Source: Chitinophaga pinensis DSM 2588
GTDB lineage: Bacteria; Bacteroidota; Bacteroidia; Chitinophagales; Chitinophagaceae
NCBI RefSeq assembly: GCF_000024005.1
Contig: NC_013132.1
Location: forward strand, 3,962,001-4,026,000
Reading direction: 5' to 3'
DNA length: 64,000 nucleotides
Shown: positions 8,866-17,725 of the stretch, in pieces
How the letters are laid out: the number at the start of each line of letters is the position of its first letter
Position numbering within the stretch: position 1 is the stretch's first letter
Made by a program: the position numbers and the translations under genes
Notes under the pieces: generated by a model
What the model was told of the DNA's origin: nothing
The model's database searches: none
Seen by the model: only the letters and a program-made list of their open reading frames with translations

Positions 8866-11334
8866 TTAGGGATACTTGCCAGTAGAATCTAACTCCAATC
8901 CAGTGACCGTTTGTTTCAATTCAGACGGAATAATGCTTGTCATCCATATTGGTGGTAGCGAATCTTTCAAGTAATAATTGAAAAACTGCATCAACCGTAT
9001 GTTGAAATCTTCAAGATTTTTACCTGGATTCACTCCATGACCACCACCATCATATTGTAATAGCCAGGCTTTTTTATTTAATCTACGAAGCAATCTAAAA
9101 AATTGGAGCCCTTGATAAAACGGAACAGCGCCATCATCTTTATTATGTTTAATTAACAGAGGCGTCTTTATTTTGCCTGCAGCAAACAGAGCTGATTCAT
9201 CTATATATCGTTGAGGGACATCTGTTAGAGATCCACCCTCTTGTCCTTCCACCCACGGTAAATAGTACCTGGTCGAAATTGCGTCTGAGAAACCACTTCT
9301 ACTGATTTGATCTGTGAATCCAGCACCACTAAAAGCCGCTGCAAAAATGGTAGTATGTGAAACTATGTAATTAACCAATTCTCCTCCCCAGCTAGAACCT
9401 TGTATTCCTATTTTATCTTTATTTATATAGTGGAATTTATTAATTAAATTTGCGATGCCCGATGTAGTCGTTTGTTGTAAACTGTATAATATTGAGTCTT
9501 CCTTTCTATTTTCCATATCAGGTATAAACACTAGGTAACGATTACTCACTAACCAGGCAGCGGGTAGCCAATTGCCATATCCGTTTCTAGTACTGTACTC
9601 ATTCGGTTTAATGAAGGCATTAATTTGCTCCGTATAAGAATCGTAAACACTGACCACTAATGGATACTTCTTGGTTGAGTCAAGATCTTCCGGTTTATAA
9701 AGAATGCCTTTACAGATAACTTTGTCTGGCCTTTCCCAAGTTATCAATTCAGCCTTCATCCAGTTATACTTCTTTTCTGGATGATTATTAGATACCTTTT
9801 GGAATTTGATAAAATCATTTGTAATAAATAGATTAGGTGATTCATTTGATTTCTCCATTACAATAACATACGTATTGGATTTTTCTGCCTTGGAAATGAG
9901 AGGTCCATTTCCGCCGAAGTAATAGTCTCCCATACTAAGCTTTTCGGGTGAACCTCGCTTTGTTAAAGAAATCCTATAAAACCCCCAGTTTTTACTAACT
10001 TCATCAAACGTACTAAGTAAAAGGAATTTGTTGAGGTATTTTACAGATGAAAAGCGGAAAGAAAGATGGTTGTCTTTTCCATAGCTTTTTGTTAAGTTAG
10101 CACATTCCTCTTTTCCACTTGCATCAAACATCCAAATATCATTATCATCACGAATAGCAAAATGACTACTATCTACCCAAACGGTTTCGAATGGCAGGAT
10201 ATTGATGCTACTGTACAGGGTTCTCATTAGGATTTCGCTTCTTTTAGATATAATTTTGGAAGTTTCATTTTTGGTATCATATGAAATATAATGTTTAAGA
10301 TTATTGTCTGCCATTATTATGTAACGACCATCAGGAGAAATTTTTGCTTCTAGTAATTGATAAGAACTTTGCGTTGCTACAACAGTTTTCCTTCCATTCG
10401 CCATTGATATACAGTAAATTGTCGCCTTTGCATTTTCATTCCATTTGGCTTCCCATAAAAACTTGCCAGGACGATATTCAACTAAGGCATAGTCGCCCTT
10501 TGCCGATATAAGCCTTTCACCATGGGAAGTTAACTTGGTTACAAAATGATCTTTATTGCAACTAACTGAAAAAAAAGTTTCCGAACTATTACCCTTTGGA
10601 GTGAATGGGTCCGGGAAGTTTGCGTCTCTATAGCTCCAAATATCTACTTCCGGTAAGGAAGTATTTTTTTCAGGTAATGGGCTAATACATTTAAATAAAT
10701 TATAGTTGCAATTTTCCTCATGAGAGAATTCTACTTTTTGCCCACGATGTCCTTCCCAAATCTTGCTCTTTGAATGTGATTTAAAATCATACCAATATAA
10801 TTCTGGTTGGCCTCCTATGCCATCGACATTTATGATTACCGCGCTTTGGTCAATTGCAGTCATAAAACTGGATACATTGTCGATAGAGTCTATTTGATTA
10901 TCGAAGAGTGACTTTATTATGATTCGATTTTCATGTATATCAGATCTTTGGATGCTTACTGGCTCAGGCGATTCCTTCCTCAACGGCAGTACTGGCTGGT
11001 CGTTTTCATTCTTTGTTTTAAGATTAAGTTCGACTAATTTTCCGCCTGACTTAGTTATTAGTGCAGAGTTATTGTTATAGGTGAATCCAGAAAATGTCGC
11101 TCCTATATATTGCTTCTCCCACTTGTTGTTTGTTGGTTTAATTATCAGAGTTTGACTGCCGCCAGGTTCATTTTCGATGAGGAATGCTATATACTTACCG
11201 TTGGAGCTCAACTCGTAGCGACTGATGTTGCTCCATGTTTTATATGTATCAAAATCTATAGCAGGTTTCTGAGCAGATGAAAAAGCAGCGATTCCAAAAT
11301 AAATGCATGTAAAAAATATGGATATTCTCATCAT
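8866..11334 (-). CDS. S9 family peptidase (prolyl oligopeptidase-like), secreted
   Basis: An 822-residue serine peptidase with an N-terminal signal peptide ('MMRISIFFTCIYFGIAAFSSAQ'), a long beta-propeller-like middle with repeated 'SPDGRYIIMAD'-type strands, and a C-terminal alpha/beta-hydrolase domain. The catalytic triad is visible: Ser648 in GSSWGG, Asp734 in DDGAVP, His766 in GGGHG. S9 enzymes cut short peptides, often after proline; secretion places this one in the periplasm or at the surface. It lies between the FecR/sigma pair and the SusC operon on the same strand, so it may degrade peptides taken up by SusCD. A role on the three Thr-rich small proteins beside it is a guess. Confidence 0.93.
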   Translation of the reverse strand: MMRISIFFTCIYFGIAAFSSAQKPAIDFDTYKTWSNISRYELSSNGKYIAFLIENEPGGSQTLIIKPTNNKWEKQYIGATFSGFTYNNNSALITKSGGKLVELNLKTKNENDQPVLPLRKESPEPVSIQRSDIHENRIIIKSLFDNQIDSIDNVSSFMTAIDQSAVIINVDGIGGQPELYWYDFKSHSKSKIWEGHRGQKVEFSHEENCNYNLFKCISPLPEKNTSLPEVDIWSYRDANFPDPFTPKGNSSETFFSVSCNKDHFVTKLTSHGERLISAKGDYALVEYRPGKFLWEAKWNENAKATIYCISMANGRKTVVATQSSYQLLEAKISPDGRYIIMADNNLKHYISYDTKNETSKIISKRSEILMRTLYSSINILPFETVWVDSSHFAIRDDNDIWMFDASGKEECANLTKSYGKDNHLSFRFSSVKYLNKFLLLSTFDEVSKNWGFYRISLTKRGSPEKLSMGDYYFGGNGPLISKAEKSNTYVIVMEKSNESPNLFITNDFIKFQKVSNNHPEKKYNWMKAELITWERPDKVICKGILYKPEDLDSTKKYPLVVSVYDSYTEQINAFIKPNEYSTRNGYGNWLPAAWLVSNRYLVFIPDMENRKEDSILYSLQQTTTSGIANLINKFHYINKDKIGIQGSSWGGELVNYIVSHTTIFAAAFSGAGFTDQISRSGFSDAISTRYYLPWVEGQEGGSLTDVPQRYIDESALFAAGKIKTPLLIKHNKDDGAVPFYQGLQFFRLLRRLNKKAWLLQYDGGGHGVNPGKNLEDFNIRLMQFFNYYLKDSLPPIWMTSIIPSELKQTVTGLELDSTGKYP

Positions 11335-11720
11335 AATTTAGAAGTCTTTATGACTAAAATAGTAATAGTGGATGAGGCAGCTTTGCAGTAAGAACGTTCA
11401 AGCACCAATTGTTTCTTAATATTAAGTATGATTTAAGGTCAAAATGTACCACTGAGGGGTCTCATTAATTTGATAAAAGTCCGTTATATTTAAGACGCTA
11501 ATTGATCACTAGGGCCCGATTTGGAGAAAGGCTCCTTAACTGCCATTGATCGAAACTATCGAATTACAATTTAATACCTTACATTCTGGACGCCTGAAGG
11601 ATTAGTGGCATATGTTTATGTTCATTGAAATATTACTCAATGGTGGGGAATACCGGAAGCCGCTAATGGCTCGCGTTTATTAGTTGAAAATTGTCGATAT
11701 TTATAATATAACTATATTAA
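11335..11720. other. divergent intergenic region, nothing clear
   Basis: These 386 AT-rich bases lie between the divergent S9 peptidase and HEPN-like genes. I found no coding region. The only notable string is AATGTACCAC at 11443-11452, also present near SusC. The promoters of both flanking genes should lie here, but I cannot assign a -33/-7 pair with confidence. Confidence 0.4.
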
Positions 11721-12665
11721 ATGAGTTCAGGAGATAATAAAAAACAAGTACTAGATCTTTCTGACAGGCAGAAGGCTTTTCAAGAGGTTGACGAACGCCT
11801 TAATGCGTTGAGGGATGGATTTTATGCATTGGCAACTGACTATGGGTTTCACATTGAAAATACCTGGGGCAAGCACAAGATATTTGAACTTAGGGATAAT
11901 GTTATTTATCGATTCTTTAGTTCATTGTTTCATTTGCAACTGTTGTTAGAAAGACATTATGTAATTGAGCACCGCTTTAAAAAGCTATTAAATGAATCGC
12001 CTAAGGAAATTTTAGATCCAATATATCCTAAAAATCCGCATTTTGAATACGCGGAAAAGGAAGTAACTGCTTTGCTTGATAGCATAGTGTTTCATCTGGC
12101 TTCGGTATATGACTATATGGCGATACTTGCTAGCTTTATTACAACGAATAATAAAGACGAATCTCCTAGCTGGTCTACCTTATCAAAAAAGTGCAATGAT
12201 AAGACCAACCCTTTCAGTAGTAAAAGCATCGCTCAGGTAATAATAGGCATTAATAGGGCACTGGCAATAAAACTTTATGATTATCGGTCTGATCTGATTC
12301 ACCGGAAGAAGGACGCTTACAATTATTCAGTTACTTTGCAATTGAGCCAGGGCGATTTTACAATTAAATTTATCTGTTCTGAGAGATTACGAAAAGCATT
12401 TAAAACTTTTGGAGAAAAAGAACGTGATTACACTATCAATTATTTTGCAGTGTGGTTGATTAACCACGTGGCAGACAGCATAGGAGAACTATTAGTAGGC
12501 TTAAAAAAAGAAATCGAAGCAAATTCCACCTTTCCGAATCACATTATGGATGATGATGGCGATAAACCTTTCATTGTAATGGTGGATCCGGAAACCAACG
12601 TTGCTCAGTCGCCTTCAGCGTACAGTTGGGATATTTTTAAAAAGCACTTTAAATATCCTGGGTAA
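11721..12665 (+). CDS. HEPN-like domain protein of unknown role
   Basis: A 314-residue mostly helical, soluble protein. The segment 'YDYRSDLIHRKKD' carries R189-x4-H194, the catalytic signature of HEPN RNases, near the end of a helical region (about residues 60-195). It resembles large HEPN-like proteins of the Cthe_2314 kind, but I cannot confirm that subfamily. The C-terminal part ('GDFTIKFICSERLRKAFKTFGEKERDY') is followed by another helix and an acidic tail. It stands alone on the plus strand between the S9 peptidase and FecR genes, ends 15 bases from the convergent FecR stop, and has no adjacent nucleotidyltransferase or obvious antitoxin. It interrupts what otherwise looks like one regulatory and uptake locus. 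Confidence 0.6.
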   Translation: MSSGDNKKQVLDLSDRQKAFQEVDERLNALRDGFYALATDYGFHIENTWGKHKIFELRDNVIYRFFSSLFHLQLLLERHYVIEHRFKKLLNESPKEILDPIYPKNPHFEYAEKEVTALLDSIVFHLASVYDYMAILASFITTNNKDESPSWSTLSKKCNDKTNPFSSKSIAQVIIGINRALAIKLYDYRSDLIHRKKDAYNYSVTLQLSQGDFTIKFICSERLRKAFKTFGEKERDYTINYFAVWLINHVADSIGELLVGLKKEIEANSTFPNHIMDDDGDKPFIVMVDPETNVAQSPSAYSWDIFKKHFKYPG

Positions 12666-12680
12666 AAAATCCCACTGTAA

Positions 12681-13838
12681 TTACTTGTAGATATGTAATA
12701 GCTTCCCTCGCAAAGTATAATTAATCCCTGATGTATACTGTATAGGCGCTAAAAATGATTCAAGCGATTCTGACTTGTCTAGCTGTCCGGTAAACGGCAT
12801 ATTATTAAGTTCTTCATCGTCTATAATTACCTGAATATCGAACCAGCGTGGAATCATATCTGCGATCTCCCTGAAGGGGGTGTTACGAAAGAAATAGACG
12901 CCGTTTCTCCAGGATAAAATTGATTTAGTGTCAAGTGTACTTAACTTTTTGCCTTTTTCATTACAGGTTAAGTATTCCCCAGGTTTTAAGACCGTACTGT
13001 TATTTTTATCATTTACCCTTACAGATCCACTAACCAACGCGGTTTTAAGCACATTGGTTGCATACGTATTAACATTAAACTCAGTACCCAATACCTGGAT
13101 ATCTCCTGCAGGGGTATGTACAATAAATGGTACTTCCGCTTTCTCTACTACGGTAAAATATGCTTCACCCTCTATATAGACCTCTCGCTTATTTGAGTTA
13201 AAAGCTAAAGGGAATTTTAGTTTAGAGGCTGAATTAAGATGGACAGAGCTTCCGTCCGGTAGTTTGATCTTGTAATCCAGCTTCCGCGGAACTTCCAATA
13301 TATTCCAGGAATTCTCTTCCGATTTCGTTTCGGCTAAGTTCAGTGTTTTATTATCCGCAACCAATTGCGCATCACCTGCCTGAACAGTTTGGCGGCCAGT
13401 CTGGTTCAGGACCACCTGGGTGCCATTCCCTAGGCGTAAGGTAACCTGGTTAGCAGTGGATTTTGACGATTGGTCAGCAATTTTATCAATAGCAGCAGGC
13501 TGCTGAAAAAAGAACTGATTCATCGCCAATAAAACGACTCCTAAAACCGCTGCTGCCGCAACAATAGAGTAGGGGCGAATCCACCAACGCGAGCGTGTTG
13601 GATGCTGGTCTCCGTTTATTTGAGCCTGAAAATGGTTCCATTTGTCATCTACCTCCAAAGTTTTAATATCACCAATGGATTGGGAAGCTTTCGTTTCGAA
13701 CCAATGCGATTGCCGGACAGCCTCTTCGTTTGCTTTTAAAAGGGCTTCCAGCTGCTGTAGCTCCTCCGGAGTAATTTCGTTGAGCTGTTTCTTTATAAGC
13801 AGAACTTCTATGTATGCTTGTTCTTCGTTGTAAGACAT
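12681..13838 (-). CDS. FecR family anti-sigma factor with DUF4974 C-terminus
   Basis: A 385-residue inner-membrane regulator that holds an ECF sigma factor until a TonB-linked receptor signals through its STN domain. Seen: a cytoplasmic N-terminus with the 'LLKANEEAVRQSHWFE' region, one membrane segment near residues 89-110 ('VAAAAVLGVVLLAMNQFFF'), the periplasmic FecR domain ('LPDGSSVHLNSASKLKFP', 'REVYIEGEAYFTV', 'FIVHTPAGDIQVLGTEFNVNTY'), and a C-terminal DUF4974 domain ('FRNTPFREIADMIPRWFDIQV'). It follows the sigma gene by 40 bases on the same strand. The nearest STN-bearing receptor is the SusC at 3.7-7.1 kb. Confidence 0.95.
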   Translation of the reverse strand: MSYNEEQAYIEVLLIKKQLNEITPEELQQLEALLKANEEAVRQSHWFETKASQSIGDIKTLEVDDKWNHFQAQINGDQHPTRSRWWIRPYSIVAAAAVLGVVLLAMNQFFFQQPAAIDKIADQSSKSTANQVTLRLGNGTQVVLNQTGRQTVQAGDAQLVADNKTLNLAETKSEENSWNILEVPRKLDYKIKLPDGSSVHLNSASKLKFPLAFNSNKREVYIEGEAYFTVVEKAEVPFIVHTPAGDIQVLGTEFNVNTYATNVLKTALVSGSVRVNDKNNSTVLKPGEYLTCNEKGKKLSTLDTKSILSWRNGVYFFRNTPFREIADMIPRWFDIQVIIDDEELNNMPFTGQLDKSESLESFLAPIQYTSGINYTLRGKLLHIYK

Positions 13839-13878
13839 GTTAAGGTTATCATGCGGGTACTACTATAAGTATATGTAT

Positions 13879-14442
13879 CTATAAAGAAGTACCACATTTT
13901 TCCTGAAAAAAGCTTTTAAATTTTACCAGGCTTCGCTCGATATGAGATTTCAGCGTGTTTACTTTAATATTCATTTCGGCAGCCACTTCTTTTTGGCTTC
14001 TGTTCTCCATGTAGCATTTACGCATCACTTCCTGTTGATTGTTCGTTAGCTTATCAATCGCCTTTTCGAGCATTTTTAACTGCTCCTCACGCGGCGACTC
14101 CTGAAGTAGGTTGGGTACATTTATATCCTGTGCCAGCAGGGCATAGACGTAGCCCTGCTTCCATTTATTAACACGCTGTTCTTTATTAAGAATGCTTAGG
14201 CATTTGTAATGAATGCCCATCATAAGGTATGCTTCAACAGAAGATCCTGTAATTTCGATTGATTTACGCTCCCACAACTGCACAAAAAACTCCTGGACCG
14301 CATCTTCGGCCTTTCCATCATCATCGAGCAAGGAGCGCGCTTTCGTTAGCAACCGTTTGAAGTTGGTTTTATATAGCTGTTCAAAAGGTACTATTTGCCC
14401 CTTAAAATGGATCACTGTAATGGTTGGGGATTCACCTGACAT
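13879..14442 (-). CDS. ECF-type RNA polymerase sigma factor (FecR partner)
   Basis: A 187-residue ECF sigma factor. Region 2 is at about 22-90 ('FEQLYKTNFKRLLTKARSLL', 'DDGKAEDAVQEFFVQLWERK'). Region 4 is at about 125-180 ('IDKLTNNQQEVMRKCYMENRSQKEVAAEMNIKVNTLKSHIERSL'). It starts with ATG and forms a two-gene operon with the downstream FecR gene, the normal arrangement in Bacteroidota cell-surface signalling. The likely target is the SusC operon and perhaps the S9 peptidase on the same strand further down. Confidence 0.94.
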   Translation of the reverse strand: MSGESPTITVIHFKGQIVPFEQLYKTNFKRLLTKARSLLDDDGKAEDAVQEFFVQLWERKSIEITGSSVEAYLMMGIHYKCLSILNKEQRVNKWKQGYVYALLAQDINVPNLLQESPREEQLKMLEKAIDKLTNNQQEVMRKCYMENRSQKEVAAEMNIKVNTLKSHIERSLVKFKSFFQEKCGTSL

Positions 14443-14664
14443 ATTGATAATGAAGGTAAAAAATTGAATTAGCCTGACAAATTTTTATTAACGGAAAAAT
14501 AATAAAGGCGGTTTTTTGGAAAAGATCGTGTTACCAGGGGTAGGGTAAGTGCAACAATGCGGCGGCAGGGGAAATTTCCGGTTTTGGACGGCGGACTTTT
14601 GTATTGTAGTTCAATTTCTGTTAATTGCAGCGTTCCCTTATCTCGTTAATCTAAGAGAAAGCTA

Positions 14665-15378
14665 ATGCTAAACCCAAACTTGACCAGGTTGATTGACAGT
14701 AGAAACGACAAGTTATGGAAGGAAATTACTTCCAAATATGAAGTTATTATTCATCCGTCCCCTAATTTGGAATATAGCTGTAATGCCAAAGGTGAAACGG
14801 TAACTTTCTATGTTCCGTTAAGCAATTATTGCATGGGATCATTTACTCATGAGCTACTGCATATCTACATACGTCTTAAGGGCGTATACATGGGCCCCTG
14901 TCTAAGCCGTCGTTTTAATGGAGGAGCGTTCTTGCCGAAAGTATTTACACCACAACTAGTGGAGCATGTAGGCAATTGCCTTGATCATATCAAAATGCTG
15001 CCTTTGTATTTAGATATGGGATTTCCTAGGGAAAAGTTTCTGTTAGATTATCACGAGCACAAATGCACTATTCAGGAGCTTAATGATATCAGGACGTATT
15101 ATAAATACAGTGCTAATTATTACTCACAGGCTGTTGAAGTATTTATTGGTAAGTTTTTGGCAATGAGGGCAGATCCTAATAATGGATTCAACTATGAAAG
15201 CAGCCTGGCGGAACTTAAACTGATTGACGGCGAGCTGTATAGAATACTTGATGACTTAGTGATATCCTGGCAAAATTACGATCTCGATAGCGATGATATA
15301 TTCTATACCTATCGGGACATTGTAGACAAGCTTTATGACGAGTTGCAACAATGGAGGGCTGATAAAGTAATCATTTAA
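14665..15378 (+). CDS. putative zinc metallopeptidase (HEXXH), first gene of a candidate conflict cluster
   Basis: A 237-residue soluble protein without signal peptide. It carries a zinc-peptidase motif H62-E63-L64-L65-H66 inside a hydrophobic helix ('SFTHELLHIYI'), as in gluzincins and IrrE-like peptidases. Further on 'LVEHVGNCLDHIKM' offers Glu and His residues for a third ligand. I do not recognise the family beyond the motif. The stop is 41 bases before the DUF3883 gene, so the two form an operon. With the convergent nuclease-like and trypsin-like genes it looks like a defence or conflict module. The substrate is unknown; a partner protein is plausible. Confidence 0.6.
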   Translation: MLNPNLTRLIDSRNDKLWKEITSKYEVIIHPSPNLEYSCNAKGETVTFYVPLSNYCMGSFTHELLHIYIRLKGVYMGPCLSRRFNGGAFLPKVFTPQLVEHVGNCLDHIKMLPLYLDMGFPREKFLLDYHEHKCTIQELNDIRTYYKYSANYYSQAVEVFIGKFLAMRADPNNGFNYESSLAELKLIDGELYRILDDLVISWQNYDLDSDDIFYTYRDIVDKLYDELQQWRADKVII

Positions 15379-15419
15379 GATCTCTCTTACCTATTTGTAA
15401 ATAAATAACAGTAGTAGAA

Positions 15420-16916
15420 ATGAATGCACGGGTACGTACTTATTTAATTGAAGCCGCGCGAGAAAGTAAAAGGGTCGTTTATTACAGTGATGTAGTAAAA
15501 GATTGCGATTTGGACATTGATATTTCCAGCGAGGCTGGTAGAAAGAAGCTGAGTGAAGTGCTGGGCGAGGTTTCTGCCTATGAGAACAGCCAGGTGCCGG
15601 CCCGTCCCTTATTAAGTTCATTAGCCATTTATAAAGATAAAGCCAGAAATGATCATGGCGACGGCTTTTATAAAGTAGCTGAGAAACTGGGTAAGGGATC
15701 ATTTAAGCAGCTAAAGGATAGCCTGTACGGATTTTCGGAGGCAGAGGAATGCAAGAGATTCTGGCGGAATGATGATAACTATAGGAAATTCGCCTCCCTA
15801 ACAACCGATGCTGGTATTGCTGATGGGGGTTATTTCAAGCAGGAGGAGCTTTTGTTCTTCAAACAATGGCAATATCGATCGTACGATCCCAAGGATGCCG
15901 AACATGTAGCAGCGAAAACCTATTTAATGGACACGGTTTGGGATAAGACCATCAAATTGGGAAAGGAGGTAGTGAAAAGACTAGAGGGCTTTCAGCTGGA
16001 GGGAGGAAAGTATTGGAGCCAGCGGGGATGGAAGGAACGTGAAGACGGCAGTAATGTACAGGCGGCCATTGTAAAGCCTTATACCTGGGTAAAGATCTTT
16101 AAGGATGCAGATAAAGGGAAAGATATATTTTTTACTTTCGGGCTCGATGCATCTGCCGCCAGGGAAGCATTTATATACAAGATAGATTGCCAGGAAACAA
16201 GAGATTCCAAACTGTTGCCCAGCCAGGTGGAACTTTGCAGGTCATTGATTCCCGACGAGGCCGAACGGAATACTATTTCTTTTGAGGAGCTGGTAAATAC
16301 CAGCCTTGCCGACTTGATTAGTATCTGTGTTGGATTTATAGAAGCCTACACAAACCATTACGACGAAATTGTAATGGCAGCTTGGGGACATACCGTTCAG
16401 CCAAGCCTGTTTAAAAATAGGTTGGTTAAAAAGGAAAAGCCTACAGACGGTTATGATACAATGCCTGCCAGCCAACCCAGCTTTACTGGAGTAGATATTG
16501 ACTATGTGGAGAAGGGAAAGGAGCAGAAAGACCTGGGTGATAGAGGGGAGGGGTTGGTATTGCAGCGGGAAGTAGCCTTTCTTAAGCGGCACAACCTGCA
16601 CGACAAGGCAGCGCTGGTTGGTATTGTAAAGGATGGTGAGGGCTATGATGTATATTCATTTGACGAGCAGGGAAATGAAAAGTACATTGAAGTTAAAACC
16701 ACCACCGGCAATGAATATACTCCCTTCTATCTAACACATAATGAGTTAGCGTTCATGCGGCTGCATGCAAAGCAATATGCTATTTACCGGCTTTATCAAT
16801 ACAATGCCGATAATAACTTTGCCGAGTTTTATGAGTTAACGGGCGATATTGAAAGCCAGGTATTGATGGCACCTACCCAGTTTAAAGTTTTAATAAAAAA
16901 AGAAGTAGCGATTTAG
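15420..16916 (+). CDS. DUF3883 (PD-(D/E)XK-like) domain protein
   Basis: A 498-residue soluble protein. The C-terminal 125 residues match the DUF3883 type: 'LGDRGEGLVLQREVAFL', then a nuclease-like core with Asp410 ('GYDVYSF') and Glu424-Val-Lys426 ('YIEVKTT'), then 'FYLTHNELAFM' and 'YAIYRLYQY'. These residues fit the D...ExK pattern of PD-(D/E)XK nucleases. The first 370 residues contain 'VSAYENSQVPARPLLSSL', an opening shared by several restriction-like proteins, and no other domain I can name. DUF3883 domains are common in restriction and defence loci. It is the second gene of the plus-strand operon and converges on the PD-(D/E)XK-like gene with an 11-base gap. Confidence 0.72.
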   Translation: MNARVRTYLIEAARESKRVVYYSDVVKDCDLDIDISSEAGRKKLSEVLGEVSAYENSQVPARPLLSSLAIYKDKARNDHGDGFYKVAEKLGKGSFKQLKDSLYGFSEAEECKRFWRNDDNYRKFASLTTDAGIADGGYFKQEELLFFKQWQYRSYDPKDAEHVAAKTYLMDTVWDKTIKLGKEVVKRLEGFQLEGGKYWSQRGWKEREDGSNVQAAIVKPYTWVKIFKDADKGKDIFFTFGLDASAAREAFIYKIDCQETRDSKLLPSQVELCRSLIPDEAERNTISFEELVNTSLADLISICVGFIEAYTNHYDEIVMAAWGHTVQPSLFKNRLVKKEKPTDGYDTMPASQPSFTGVDIDYVEKGKEQKDLGDRGEGLVLQREVAFLKRHNLHDKAALVGIVKDGEGYDVYSFDEQGNEKYIEVKTTTGNEYTPFYLTHNELAFMRLHAKQYAIYRLYQYNADNNFAEFYELTGDIESQVLMAPTQFKVLIKKEVAI

Positions 16917-16927
16917 TATGAAGGTTT

Positions 16928-17689
16928 TTAGTCGTACCGGCCGGCAATGGCTTTCAGGGCTTCCACCTCACCGATGCTATTAGCCGCATTATCATTGCTC
17001 CAGTACATGAAGCGGTTTTGCGCATTAATGCCGGTAGATGGATCGAAGGACGGCTGCTCCAGCCAAAGTACACCGTTAAGAATGGCCTTGATATCGGGAT
17101 AATTCTCTGAATAAAAAATTGTGTCGCTCCTGTCTATTTCGATCTTCTTGCTATACTGATATTCGATCGATCTCCCATGGAGTAATTGTGCTGCATCGGA
17201 TTTGCGTACTTCGGAGCCAGGTGTATTGTAAATGCCGATGATAAAGGCGTAGCCGGTAGATTTCAATATGTTAGCGTATCTATCGGATTTACGCCAAATA
17301 ACGTTATGGAATATCCGTTGAGGCTTGCTGCCTAGCAAACGAAAATGTATAATGCCGGTTTCCTCATCCAATTTTGATTGTTCTGCTACTTCTGCTGAGT
17401 CTTTAAGCCGGGCGACTTCTACGATAGTTGGCCTGCCATTGATGGTAGCCAGCCAATCCGGTGTTTTTCCGTTGATGTTCGGTTCATATTCCAGCTTCTC
17501 GGCGAACTGGTCGAGAAACAGACCAAATTCAACTTCTATCATTACGCCACGGAAACTGTCAAAGTCATATCTTCTCTCCTTCATCTTTTCGATGATGGAG
17601 GTATTATGTTTGGCTTCCAGCGTCCGGATTGCCTGGAAAAACGCCGGTTTTTCTTTTTCGTATCTTTCGAATTGATCGGTTTGTTGCAT
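16928..17689 (-). CDS. PD-(D/E)XK-like nuclease-fold protein
   Basis: A 253-residue soluble protein. Residues 70-95 read 'NINGKTPDWLATINGRPTIVEVARL', matching the core of a restriction-endonuclease-like fold: P77-D78, a short strand, then E91. The usual lysine two residues after the glutamate is alanine here, so catalysis may be impaired or may use another residue. An earlier 'GVMIEVEFGLFL' helix fits the conserved N-terminal glutamate of the fold. It is downstream of the trypsin-like gene on the same strand (36-base gap), so the two should be co-transcribed. I do not know a named family. Confidence 0.55.
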   Translation of the reverse strand: MQQTDQFERYEKEKPAFFQAIRTLEAKHNTSIIEKMKERRYDFDSFRGVMIEVEFGLFLDQFAEKLEYEPNINGKTPDWLATINGRPTIVEVARLKDSAEVAEQSKLDEETGIIHFRLLGSKPQRIFHNVIWRKSDRYANILKSTGYAFIIGIYNTPGSEVRKSDAAQLLHGRSIEYQYSKKIEIDRSDTIFYSENYPDIKAILNGVLWLEQPSFDPSTGINAQNRFMYWSNDNAANSIGEVEALKAIAGRYD

Positions 17690-17725
17690 GTTGCTGATGA
17701 TTTTACGTGGACCGTGTATATTTGT

